From Rhynchopus sp. YZ270_cl-10 (lineage: Eukaryota > Euglenozoa > Diplonemea > Diplonemida > Diplonemidae), in the NCBI GenBank assembly GCA_964035575.1, contig OZ037871.1, forward strand, positions 1,416,795 through 1,480,794: 64,000 nucleotides of DNA, written 5' to 3'. Under the pieces are notes generated by a model that did no database searches, had not been told where the DNA came from, and saw only the letters and a list, made by a program, of their open reading frames with translations. Positions within the stretch are counted from its first letter, which is position 1. The number at the start of each line of letters is the position of its first letter. The translations under genes were made by a program, and so were the position numbers. Below are positions 20,759 through 31,259 of this stretch, in pieces.

Positions 20759-21338
20759 AAAAAACTCTTTTTCCTTTTTCCCCCCAAATGCTGAGGGTTT
20801 TCCCACACCCCTCCTCCTTAGCCTATTTCCCCACATACTACGCTCTGCCCCCGAATGACGTTATGTCTTCCCCCACCCTGAAGTGTGCAGTGCTTCCACC
20901 CTGCAAAACTTTGCCCCTCTTTTTCCTCAACCACATTTCTCCCCCGTTTTTATTATTTTATTTTTATTTTTTTCGTATCCGAAGTACGCTTGAGGCGTTT
21001 TTGCATAAAGTGACTCATCGATGTCGCACGAAGTGAAATAATTCCCCCCCTTTTTTTCCTTTAGAGGTGCCTAAGTCCTCCAGTTGTCCGGGAAGGTGTG
21101 TTTTGCACTTTTTTTTAGCTTCTCTCTTTTTTTCTTTTCTTTGCCTTCTTTTCGTTTAGAAAAGAAAGTATATGAAATAAAATTTCTGTAGAAACGGCCT
21201 GCAGGCCTGCAAGAGGTGTCTGCGCGTTATCCACTTCACTTTCTGTATGATCGTAGGATCCAATATAAAAAGGAAAAAGAAAAAAATGGATGGTCCTCTC
21301 TCCGTACCCAATCTTACGATCCCGAGTGTCTCGTGTTT

Positions 21339-21372
21339 GATGTGTACACTAGGTGGAGGCACATTCATTTTA
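21339..21372 (+). repeat. Dispersed hairpin, subfamily B (diverged)
   Basis: GATGTGTACACTAGGTGGAGGCACATTCAT: the outer arms are kept, the loop is altered. Confidence 0.45.
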
Positions 21373-21517
21373 CAGCATTTGGTGTGGCTAACTCCAAAAA
21401 TAAAGTGTAATTTTTGTACTTCTTTTGTACTTTTTTTGTATGCCCTAAAAAAGAGGGTTTTTTTATTTTTGGTACCAATTCGTACTTTCCCAATCGCCCC
21501 AAGTCATGGCACCCAAA

Positions 21518-21672
21518 AGTTCCTGGCGAAGCCACGGTACGCAACATTTCTGAAAAATGTCGACATAAATTGGCACTGTCGTTGGTAATTATCGTCAGTT
21601 CCGTAAATTTTGCCTAGTATTTTGCTAGAACGAAAGTTTCTGGCGAAGCCAGGTGCGCAACATTTCAAAAAT
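21518..21672 (+). repeat. Two direct copies of a 40-nt repeat
   Basis: Copies at 21518-21560 and 21635-21672 share CTGGCGAAGCCA and CGCAACATTTC with a few differences. Confidence 0.5.
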
Positions 21673-22977
21673 TTGCGCTTATACTTGCACATTTGTGCTG
21701 CTGAACTATGTCATGGGAAAGGGTGGGTTGCAATCTTGCGCCGCAGGCGCACGGTACGCTACTTTTTTCGTTGGCCATATCCTTCTTTCTCACTCCTCAT
21801 TGGGTTCTACGAGCTCCGTCCGTAAAATGGTGGGGTCACAACATGCAGCAATGTTCGCAGCTATGCAAACTGCCCCCACGTTTACCTTGGCACTTTACCC
21901 TAGTCAGTGGTCAAGTACTGACCATATTTTACACCTGAAAATCTAAACCTGAAAATGCCCTGTAAAAACTGATGCATGCATTTTAGGTCAAAAATACTCA
22001 TTTCTCAGCGCAAAGCGACCCCATCACAGCACGCACGGACTCCCGAGAATCGAAGAAGAAAAAAAAATTCCCCAATTTTTTGTCGGCCAAAAAAATTTTT
22101 CCCCCCGACCCCGACCCCCAAAAAGTTTATACAGGGAAATAATTTTTCGCGAAAAACACCCCCAAAATAAAGTGTAATTTTTGTACTTCTTTTGTAATTC
22201 TTTTGTGCTGTTTTTGTACTGGATTTAGCCACACCAGCATTTATGTTTTTTTTTTTTTTTTTTGAACAAAGGCTACTGACAATGGCTACAAAAACGGAGC
22301 AGTGTTCCATCTGGTGTTCCTTTTTATGGTGATTGGCTCTCTCGCCAAACACCAAAATATGCACATCAGTCGCCACGAGTAAAGGGGCCAATTTTTATTT
22401 TAGTTTTGACCGGATGCATCTGTATTGGGCATCCTGGTGTACTTTCTCTTGATGCGAAGTATTTATTATGAAACTAAAAAAGTTTTGTACTATGACTTTT
22501 GGGTTGCTTTTGCACCGCGAGGTCTTAAGTTTATTGTAAAGAGACCAAATAAATCCCCTTTTTCTTCTTTTTCCTTCTGGAAAGGAATTGAAGGGGAAAA
22601 AAAATAGAGGGACCGTATTTGAAAAATCCAGCCAAAAAATGCGGGAAGAAAGTCAATACATTGCCACGGTTGTGATGAAATATCCGTGGAGCAGGGCAAT
22701 GGGGTAACTGCTTGATGCTTCAAGGGGAAAGAGTTACCCCGAAGATTTCAAAAACGGATAGAACTACCAACCGGACACCGCTGCAAGTATCCCAACCAAG
22801 TTGCCTCCGAAAATCTCGTATTTCAAATAATATTTTTTACCGACCAGAAAAGTCGTTTTCTTGATGAGTGTTTTTCTGAGTGTGCACGAGTGCCCGCATT
22901 TTTTATCTCTATTAGAAACGCCCCAAATACGCAGCTTATGTGTGTACCCTTTACAAACTTTCTTACTGTTGTTCGTG

Positions 22978-23015
22978 AAAGATGTGCACGAGAGGCACAT
23001 TAATCTTTCAAGTTT
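22978..23015 (+). repeat. Dispersed hairpin, subfamily B (near consensus)
   Basis: AAAGATGTGC, loop ACGAGAG, GCACATTAATCTTT. Pairing includes ATGTGC/GCACAT and an outer AAAGAT/ATCTTT. Confidence 0.7.
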
Positions 23016-23431
23016 ATATTTTTTTTGATCCAGTCTCAACCATAGTTTTCACCTTTCCCCCCTCAAAAAAAAGACCATTTATTGTCTTTTTATATCTTTT
23101 CTTATTTCCCATGGTTACCATCTCGGTTCTGCGGATTTGCAAATAAAAGATGGGGATAATGGTGAGAGCTTAATCGTGACGGACACACATCACAAAATGC
23201 CCCCCCCCACTATGTAATCAGAAAAAAAAGTTAATTTATTGTTGCTCCCAAATGCACGGCTTTTCTAAGAACGAACAAGGCCCTGTGTTTCCTATTGTAT
23301 CCAGTTTCCTTCCTTCCCCCTCCCCCTTTTTTAAAACACTGCGTCCGGAGATTTTTTTGTGCATTTTTAACGATACGAGTTAACCGCTCCAGTCAATAAA
23401 TTGAGCAAAAAATGTTGTTGAACTCAGCGCC

Positions 23432-23461
23432 GTGCGCACTAAAATATCAGGAAGTGCGCAC
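23432..23461 (+). repeat. Inverted repeat in a GC island
   Basis: GTGCGCACT and AGTGCGCAC form a perfect nine-pair stem with a 12-nt loop, next to a run of CG-rich palindromes (CGTACG, GCGGC/GCCGC) up to about 23496. Confidence 0.5.
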
Positions 23462-23667
23462 AGCGTACGCGCGGCGTACGTACGGCCGCCGTGCAGCATA
23501 GGTCCTAGACCCTGAACATGCGGTTCCTTAAATAATTGCATGATTTCTGCTCTAGAATGGCATTCCTGCCACTAGTGTTTGACAGGTCAAACATATTTTG
23601 AAAAATTGTGATCGGGTAAAACAGCAATCCCTAAAATGCACAAAAATCCTGGAGCAGAGTGTAAAAG

Positions 23668-23705
23668 ATTGTATGCACATGAGGCATCTTGGTCATCTTT
23701 CAAAC
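23668..23705 (+). repeat. Dispersed hairpin, subfamily B variant
   Basis: GATTGTATGC, loop ACATGAG, GCATCTTGGTCATC: ATGC/GCAT replaces GTGC/GCAC. Confidence 0.5.
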
Positions 23706-24277
23706 CCCCCCTCCTCCCCTCCTCCCTCCTCCCTCCTCCCTCCTTTTATTTGAGATGCATCAGGGAATATTCTCTGGTTAGATATACTACGTTTATTTTG
23801 TCTTTTTTTGGAACTGAAAATTGGCGATTTTTTTTTTTGGAGTATCTGGTTTTGAAGACAAGAACTGAAGACGTTTCTGAGGACTTTCTTGCAGTACAGT
23901 GCGTTTTTAAGAATGTCTGAGAAAGGTCAACTTATAAGCCTTTCTTGTATCTCTCCTTGTTTGGTGACTATTGAGGTTGGGGCTCATCTTTCACGCTTTT
24001 CTATTTGTCTTTTGGCAAGTCTTGTCAATCCCAACCTTGGCAAGACTTAACAACTTTTGCGATTATTCCAAAGATAAGAGAAGTGGGAAAGGAGTTTCGC
24101 CGTAGAAGGGGAAAAAAAAAATATGCTGGTGTATTGTTCAAGCTCCGCTTCCACCTGGTGTTCTGGCCACCCGGGTTCACTGTGGCTTTTGTATTTCAAG
24201 TCGTGTAAACCACGAAATGGATGTAGGACTGCATGGTTGGGTGCCCACCCCCCGGTACAGCCGGTCATTGTACCAAG

Positions 24278-24310
24278 GTACACTGTCACGATTTCAAGTC
24301 AACTTTTTTT
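24278..24310 (+). repeat. Dispersed repeat, subfamily C (shortened)
   Basis: GGTACACTGTCACGA, then TTTCAAGTCAACTTTTTTT; the second arm is missing. Confidence 0.5.
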
Positions 24311-24584
24311 AGGTGACTAAACACCGAGAGGTGATAAGCTTTTCTCTTTTTTTTTGCGTATGACGGTGGGTAACGTACCAAACACCCTACGAACAGGGTT
24401 TTTATTATTTGGACCTTATTTTGTATTGTCTCACCAAGTTCTCTCCTTTTTTCAGGTGTATGGCATAAACAGGAAGTAGGTGCCAAGTAAAGCAAAGACG
24501 AACTGGGTCTGTTGTTCTTGATTTTGATAGGACGACAACTCTCAACAGCGAACACCCGGTTTTGTCTTAAATGATTTGTTTAGT

Positions 24585-24616
24585 GGTGACTATGCACAGA
24601 GAGGCTTAGGTTCATC
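24585..24616 (+). repeat. Dispersed hairpin, subfamily A
   Basis: GGTGACTATGC, ACAGAGA, GGCTTAGGTTCATC. Confidence 0.55.
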
Positions 24617-25116
24617 AGTTGCAAAAGAATGTATCCCTTGCCTTTTTTGGCCAGTTTACTGGTCTCCTGAATTTGGGATACGAAGTTTTTTGTATTGTTC
24701 CATTTTTTTTTTGTGCACAAAAATGAGTCGCATTTATCTTCACCAAACCTTCTTTATTATTTCATTGCGCGTAGGGTGCTTTCAATTATGTACTTTTCTT
24801 TTGTATAGCCCCAGGCCCCAGGACCATCTTACAAGTTTTTATGTTTTTTGCTGTGTTCCAGGATTCGTGTTCTTCTTTAATCTTTTACCACGTGATCACC
24901 CCTTCCTAAACAGGTTGGGAAATGACTGTGTGTGCCTGCTTACAGTTTCGTAAGCAACTCTCCGGGTTTTGATGACCCCACAGAGCGCCAGTGCCTTGCG
25001 TCTCACCGCTGGCGTTTTGCACCATCACCTTCACTTTTCTTTTTTGTTACGTTATACATACAGTTTCAGAAGGCGGCCTGTTGTCCCTTCACAACCCCCC
25101 TCGCTTCTCTCACTCA

Positions 25117-25444
25117 CACGACGTAGTAGTCATGGCTATGAGTGACATTACTAGGAATATGGCAGGTGAAAATGGATGACAGGTACTACCACCCAGGTAG
25201 GAGTGCAGCTGTGAACCCACATAAGGGTCGAGAAGCGCGACACGCACATACATGCACGTTACTTCAACAAAGGCTGAGTTCTGGTATTTCTAAGAGATAT
25301 GAATTACAGCCACCACATGGCCACCGGCAAAACACCTGTCATATGACAGCACCACTGTCATTATTAGTAATATTCATTACCAGTAATACCACCTGTCATA
25401 CCACCTGTCATATCACCTGTCATGGCCATGACTACTACGTCGTG
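25117..25444. mobile_element. Short inverted-repeat element (probable MITE)
   Basis: CACGACGTAGTAGTCATGG at 25117 is matched by its reverse complement ending at 25444; the inverted similarity continues for about 25 nt and more loosely beyond. The right arm holds several copies of ACCTGTCAT. No frame of note lies inside and no clear target duplication is visible, so the superfamily is unknown. Confidence 0.55.
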
Positions 25445-25807
25445 CACACGACCCCTATTTTCCAATTTTCCACAAAAACAAAAAAACGGAGCACCTAACT
25501 TTTGCGGTATTGTTAACGCACGGAGTTCTGGCGTTCGAAGAAATTGTTGCCTCGCCTTTCCAGCTTTGGCACAAAAAAAAGAAAATGTACAGCTCATCCT
25601 CGGGTGTCTGCACTTATAAACCAAGTTTTCAAAAATAAATAAATACTGGCCTAGATGCAGAATCCACTTTTTGCGGCAACAAAACCTCAGTCAAATGCGC
25701 AAAAGTGTGTGGAAGAAAGCCAAAAAGAAAAAAACAAACAAATATAATGCCCATTCATCATTGCCATTTGCAATCCTAGCCTTCTGGCCATGTCCTCTTC
25801 TTTTCAA

Positions 25808-25838
25808 GATGACTAAGCACGAAAGGCTTACCCTCATC
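25808..25838 (+). repeat. Dispersed hairpin, subfamily A with outer pairing
   Basis: GATGA and TCATC pair outside CTAAGC/GCTTA; the loop is ACGAAAG. This is the best example of a two-level stem. Confidence 0.65.
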
Positions 25839-26319
25839 TGACCAATCCTTATTTTATTTTATTTTTTTGTACTGGATGTGTGTAGGTAACTCCTGCACGG
25901 AGTATTGCCCAGTATATCCCAAACCCCCTCAAGTGCCTGCCGACGCTTCACCAGGATCGTTTTAGGTGAGCGTAGCGGAGCATGGTTCCACTCTCGCTTC
26001 GCCTGCTGCAAATGGCAGGTCAGCCGGTGTTGAGGCTTGTGTGCACATTCATTATTTCAAGTGTTATCCTTTTTTCCCTTTTTTTGATAAATTGTTGGAG
26101 TAGTGTAGTTACCTCGGTTGGTGTTGCCACAGAATCAAAATGTGAGAACACCCCTTCACAGAGGCGGTCTCACATTTTTGATTAAGTCAGCGCCTGCGTC
26201 AGAGCGCGCAATAGTTAACCTTCACTCTTGTTTTTTTCCCCCCCCCGCTTTTTTTAAAGATATGTGCCTCAGAAGCCTGCTCTTTTCAAGTTGTTTTGTT
26301 TTTTGTTTTTTTGTTTCAA

Positions 26320-26381
26320 GGTGACTAAGCACAATCTAATCAGACTAAGCACGAGAGGCTTAGGGTCATCTTATAAACTTC
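26320..26381 (+). repeat. Dispersed hairpin, subfamily A, partly duplicated
   Basis: GGTGACTAAGCAC is repeated as CAGACTAAGCAC 20 nt on, then GAGAGGCTTAGGGTCATC and TTATAAACTT. Confidence 0.6.
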
Positions 26382-27463
26382 GTTTTTTTTGCAGCACGCA
26401 AAACACCTCTAATTGCAACACACTCCGCGGGGGGGAGAGGTTCGACCACCCCCAAAGAAAGCTTTGCAGTGCTCGCGATTTCTACACTGCCAAACTTCAC
26501 TTTTTTATTTCGATTTTCAAAGAACTTCTTCCTTCTCATACCCCTGGGCGGTGCGACGCGACCAAAGGGAGAAATACAAAAGGGAAGCGGCCATGGTGGA
26601 CCCCCCCTTTTTTTGCATTTCCGCTATACATCAATCCAGATCAATCGTAAAACAGTTTCTACAGTAGTTTGATGCAGTGTGCACGGGGCGGGTTGCTATT
26701 TGTGGCCTGAGGGCCCAACCCCAACCTCAACTTGCCAGGGGCCATAATAGAGCCTTCGATCCTGAGACGGCATCGTTTACAGTCGTGGACTACGACGGCA
26801 TCTGATCATCTTCGTTGCTGATAGAGGGGGGCCTTTGGGTGTGGTACTCAAAAGCACCTTCTCCTCAAGAGACAACTGAGCAATGTCCTGTGTACGTAGA
26901 TTCAAAAGGGAAAGAAAATAAAATAAAATGTCCTCTGATTTTGAGCGACATCGTGCATAAGATATAAAACCCTGCCTCTTAGGTGCTTGTTCGCACAAAA
27001 TAACTACTGAAAACTGCATTTTTTTTTTTTTAAGTCAGTGAAGTCTTGCGCCTCATAGGCGTTTTGTGCACTTTCTAGTTTACTTTTTTTACCGAAATAT
27101 TTGTGTTTTTTTTTAAATGCCCCCCCAAACCCTCCAAACCCCAGAACCCCCTCCCTTCAGGAGACACTCTCACAGGGGGGTGTGTACGTTTTCCAAAGCT
27201 CCACCCTCCTCTTTTATCGTTTAGTTCAACAAAAAAAAAAACCTTTCCCGTTTTCTATTTTTGACGCATTCCCCCTCTACCCCTCTCCCAACAAAGAAAT
27301 CCTCCAAATCAAAACGCCCTTTTTTACTCGCTTTCTCAACACTACTTAACACATAACCACACACACACCCTCCAGACGGCACAATACACGCCACTGTTCT
27401 GCCCCACCCTGTAAGGCTGTGCAGGCTGTGCAAGGTGTGCCAGGTGTGCAGGGCACCTTTCTC

Positions 27464-29516
27464 ATGACTGATGCGAAGCCTTCCAAAAACTCTAACGAAT
27501 TCAAGGTAGGCGCCACAACGTACATCCGCTTCATCCATGGCGAAGACTCGTTTGTCTGTGTAGCAGGACACACTGTAAAGGACAAAGACTACACATGGAA
27601 GGTGAAGGTCGACAAGAAGACAGGCAAGCGCTTCTACGTCAGCCTTGGCCGCCACGGTCGCAGCTGGACACTGCAAGATGTGCATGCAACCACAGCCACC
27701 AAGCCCAAGGAAGTCCCCCCCTCTATCGCCACCCCACAGCTTGCGCGCGACAGTGTGGGGGCAAGCATGGGCACCGTGACGCCCCCTGCTGTGTACCGTG
27801 ATGTGTATACGTCACGCCCTGAGAGAGACATCAATGAGTCGATCACGTTGTTGGAGGTGTACAAGCAGCGTGTGCCGTTCAACCCATGTAAGGTCGTGCC
27901 GGGTGGGGCTGTGTCGGAAAGTGCGTTGGACGCAATGGGTGCAGAGCTGCTGCGGCTGTCCCCTGAGCTGAAGCTGACACCCGAGGCTGTGCTGTCCACG
28001 CACCTCTCTGCAGTGCACTACCTGCAGATGCACCCAACAGCAGACGTCGCAGCAACAGTGCAGAAGCTCTGCTACGCGATTGCCTCCGACAGCACCGCAG
28101 ACACATTAGCGTCGCCGTTCCTAGAGGCGCAGGCGAAGATCGACTTCCTCGCCTCGATCAACGAGAGTGTCAACAAAACGATCTCAGAGCAGAGCTTTGA
28201 CCTGAGTGTCATCCGCACAAATATCGACCTGCGCGAGCAGGAGAGACGGCGTGCTGCAACCAAGCTGTGTGAGTGGCAAGACAAATGCGCCGAGGCGGAC
28301 AGGGACGTGGAGGAGGCGACAAGCGAGAGCCGTGAGCAGTCACACCTTGTTGAGCGCCACCTCGACTGGTTCCGTACAAGCCTGCAGCGGCTGCGGCGAA
28401 GTTTCCCCTCGGATGCAAGCGCCTGCCTTGCACACGTCGAGAAGCTCAAGGCCGAGCTGCAGGAGGCATGCAACTCCTCACGCTCTCTGCAGGACTCCTA
28501 CAGACGCGTCAAGCTGCTGCGCTCCAGCCTACACGACTCCTTGGCCTCTATGTCGCGCGATGGGCCCAGCGATGCGGGGGGAGGTGCAGGTACAGGTGCA
28601 AGGGACGCAGCCCTCGCAAGCGAGCTGGCGCGAAGTAAGGACGAGAACGCGAAGCTTCTCCTCGCACTCAGCAAGGCCTCCCTCGAGAGCGAGGACGCGC
28701 ACTGCACTGCGGCGGAGGTCAAGCAGCTGCGCACACAGCTACAAGACGCAGAGGAGGTATACAACACACCAACAGTTTGACTTTGGGTCCATCCAAATGA
28801 GGCGGCATCCTCTTATTGGAAATTGGAGACCGTTTTTTTTTTGTCCTGAACACCACCACCACCACCACCACCAACAGCGCATTGTCGTTCTACAAGAACG
28901 CAACAAACAACTTACCGCAACACGTACACGAGATTCCGAGCCGGTATGTCTTTCCCACACTACGCGACCCTACCTCCTTTCACACCACAATAATTTCCAA
29001 GGCAACCAGAACAAACGACATTCGCGTTTTCTCCTTGCGGAGACTGCTTAGGTTATTACAAACGTTTTCTTGAAGACTAAGCACAGGCTTGGGTTCATAT
29101 TACCTTTTTTGTTTCTAGTCATCTGACATCACATCAATCTTTCTCATTCCAACACTTTATAGGTCTCTGATGCTGACGAGAGTTTTGTATGCGACGAAAG
29201 CACCGACAAGCAGACGCTTTTGAACATCATCAACCAGCAGCGCAGCTTGGTGGAGACCTTGGCGGACCCTGCCAGCAGCGAGGCTGCGCTGGAGTCACGT
29301 GTGTTTGGGAAGTGCCTACAGGCCGCACAAGCAAAGATACGCCAACAGCGCACACAACTGCGCGACCTGAAGTCACTTCTCAACGTCTGCCTTGACCTCC
29401 GCGACGGCGCAGACGACCCTGTCAAAGCACTCATCAACGCCTCAGTCTCATGCATACAAGACGACGACGAGACCATCATGCTTGACCAAACAATACCCCC
29501 TACCCTCCGACGCTAG
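27464..29516 (+). CDS. Coiled-coil protein, function unknown
   Basis: Three exons (27464-28756, 28878-28943, 29163-29516), all in phase 0, give 570 aa. The donors are GTATAC and GTATGT. The open frame extends upstream to a GTG, but the ATG at 27464 (MTDAKPSKNS) is the likely start. Residues about 10-75 look folded (ATTYIRFIHGEDSFVCVAGH, WKVKVDKKTGKRFYVSLGRH). From about residue 215 onward the protein is charged and heptad-rich (DLREQERRRAATKLCEWQDK; RSLQDSYRRVKLL), a long interrupted coiled coil that runs through the two later exons. The end is acidic. A cytoskeletal or axonemal role is possible but not shown. The second intron contains a hairpin copy (29073-29103). The next gene begins 111 nt after the stop. 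Confidence 0.72.
29073..29103 (+). repeat. Dispersed hairpin, subfamily A inside an intron
   Basis: AAGACTAAGC, ACAGGCTTGGGTTCAT: the loop is cut to a few bases. It lies in intron two of the coiled-coil gene, on the gene strand. Confidence 0.5.
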
Positions 29517-29627
29517 AACACCCCTTTAGATGTATTGTAACAAAAGAAATGGCCATTTTCCCCTCCCCTCCGCACAAGCCTACTCTAAACCAGTAAACAC
29601 ACCTTCAGAAATGTACACAATATAAAA

Positions 29628-30956
29628 ATGGAGGAGGACACCGAGGAGCAGGAGTGGCGCAGCAGCATCGTGTACACACCGTTCGATGAGGAGGCAGGCC
29701 CTGCTGCGTTGCCACCATTTCTGTTGAATGGAGCTGCTGCCACCCCTGAGGCTGTGCTGCGGCATGTTGTCACACTAAACCGGTTGGGACAGCGTTTTGC
29801 CGCCTTCCTGCAGTCACCCCACGCAAGCGCAGTCCTCTGCGACGCTTTCTGGTGGGTCTACCTCCGCTACTTTGTTCTCATGCGGCCTGCAACAGAACTC
29901 CCTGCCGTACCACGCCCCAAGCCCTCCCTTCCCTTGCACGTCTCAGAGTTCAAGAAGGGCAATAAGGCGAGAAGCATTGTTCTCCTTGACAGGGTGTCCG
30001 CACCAGGGACGCATCAAGAAGGTCTTGCATTTGATGCACTTTCCACAATATCGCCTCGGAGTGACGCTGGGTCGAGGGGTTCGCAACCAGGTACGCCTGT
30101 ACCGGATTCAACGAGGTCGTGTCGTAGCTATGCCAGCTTTACCAGCGAAACGTCTGCCGTGCAGCTGGCACGGCTGCCGCAGGATGAACGAGAGGTCTTC
30201 GTTGAGTCAGAGGAGAAAGACATCTTTGGCAGGATATGCGCGCATTATGTACCCATTCTGCGGTCGTTCACAACAGAGGGGTCGGAGCACCGTCTGTTTC
30301 CGTTCATTCTTGCGCAAGCAGTGTGCTTTGTGCTGGACCAGAGCATTGGGAACGGCGCAGGTTCGTTGCATGCAAATGAGATTCAAGGGTTGTTCAGTTT
30401 TTGGCTGTCTGGGGTGCAGCGGTCGAAGGTGAGGGCACCGAATCCTGCGGGGAAGAAGCATGCGTTTCATCGTAAGCACCACGCAGCAAAGAAGGAGCAG
30501 GCAGAGACAGCGCACAGCACAGAGACAGAGGTGGAAACAGCCCTCAGCACCCTCAAGAAGGAGCTGCAGGAGATCCAGGACCAGGCAAAGCTCTCCTTCC
30601 AACGCAAGGTGCGTGGCTACCAGCGTCTCCGCTCACCCGACATCCGAGAACACCACGAGCACACAGTAAAGGACTACAAAGACGAGCGTGGCGGCTTCCT
30701 GCACGGCACCACAAAGAAGCTGCGCCCCCTCCCAAAGCGCGTCCGCGAGATGCTTAAGAAGGAGCAAGAAAAAGAGCGTGCCACGGCCCCTTGGTTCGAG
30801 TACGGCAGCAAACAGCACACCCTGAAACGCAAGCGTGTTGCGACAGGGAGCTTCTGCACCACAGACTGCTCCCCTGTCCTGCAGCACCTTCTCCTGCAGA
30901 AGGTGTGCCTCAGACAGTCGGGGCGCACTGCAGACATGCTCTGGTCGATCAACTGA
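29628..30956 (+). CDS. FAM227-like protein (FWWh region)
   Basis: A single exon of 442 aa, ATG at 29628 and stop TGA. Residues about 67-85 contain DAFWWVYLRYF, which matches the signature after which the FAM227 'FWWh' region is named. A second conserved-looking block (FGRICAHYVPILRSF and FPFILAQAVCFVLDQSIG) follows at about 200-250 after a Ser/Thr-rich insert. The C-terminal third is strongly basic and helical (ELQEIQDQAKLSFQRKVRGY, KRVREMLKKEQEKER). FAM227 proteins are found mainly in ciliated organisms, and their molecular role is not settled, so a ciliary link is inference. Only 111 nt separate it from the previous stop; that gap has a pyrimidine run and two AGs. Confidence 0.75.
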   Translation: MEEDTEEQEWRSSIVYTPFDEEAGPAALPPFLLNGAAATPEAVLRHVVTLNRLGQRFAAFLQSPHASAVLCDAFWWVYLRYFVLMRPATELPAVPRPKPSLPLHVSEFKKGNKARSIVLLDRVSAPGTHQEGLAFDALSTISPRSDAGSRGSQPGTPVPDSTRSCRSYASFTSETSAVQLARLPQDEREVFVESEEKDIFGRICAHYVPILRSFTTEGSEHRLFPFILAQAVCFVLDQSIGNGAGSLHANEIQGLFSFWLSGVQRSKVRAPNPAGKKHAFHRKHHAAKKEQAETAHSTETEVETALSTLKKELQEIQDQAKLSFQRKVRGYQRLRSPDIREHHEHTVKDYKDERGGFLHGTTKKLRPLPKRVREMLKKEQEKERATAPWFEYGSKQHTLKRKRVATGSFCTTDCSPVLQHLLLQKVCLRQSGRTADMLWSIN

Positions 30957-31259
30957 ATGCTCTTTTTTTTTTGTCATTTTTTTCTGACAAGTTTTTCACC
31001 CAGCATCCCATAAGTCTTACTAAGATACTGCCAGGTGGTAAAAAAAACAAAATGACGTTCTGCATTTCAACGCAACCGTTTTTGAGGCTTCAGTCAAAAA
31101 TTTCCCCCCCTCCCCCGACAGGAGATTGCATCTTTCTATCTTACCAAACCTCCTTGCATTTACACCAAAAGCACGACCACATTCCCGCATTCCCCCCCTT
31201 CCGTTTCTCCACCTCCTCCTCCCCCCCCTCTTTGACCACACCCTCCAGACACCACAGAC
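30957..31259. other. Spacer before the Arb2-TPR gene
   Basis: 303 nt without a gene. The last 80 nt are C/T-rich and end in CCCTCCAG, 11 nt before the ATG. Confidence 0.45.

Larger units (their letters stand above)
19699..27463. other. Long gene-free spacer (about 7.8 kb)
   Basis: No credible gene on either strand. It is T-rich and holds hairpin repeats of subfamilies A, B and C, a 25117-25444 inverted-repeat element, a GC island at 23425-23500 and a direct repeat at 21518/21635. The last 100 nt before 27464 are C-rich and contain CACCCTCCAG. Confidence 0.5.
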
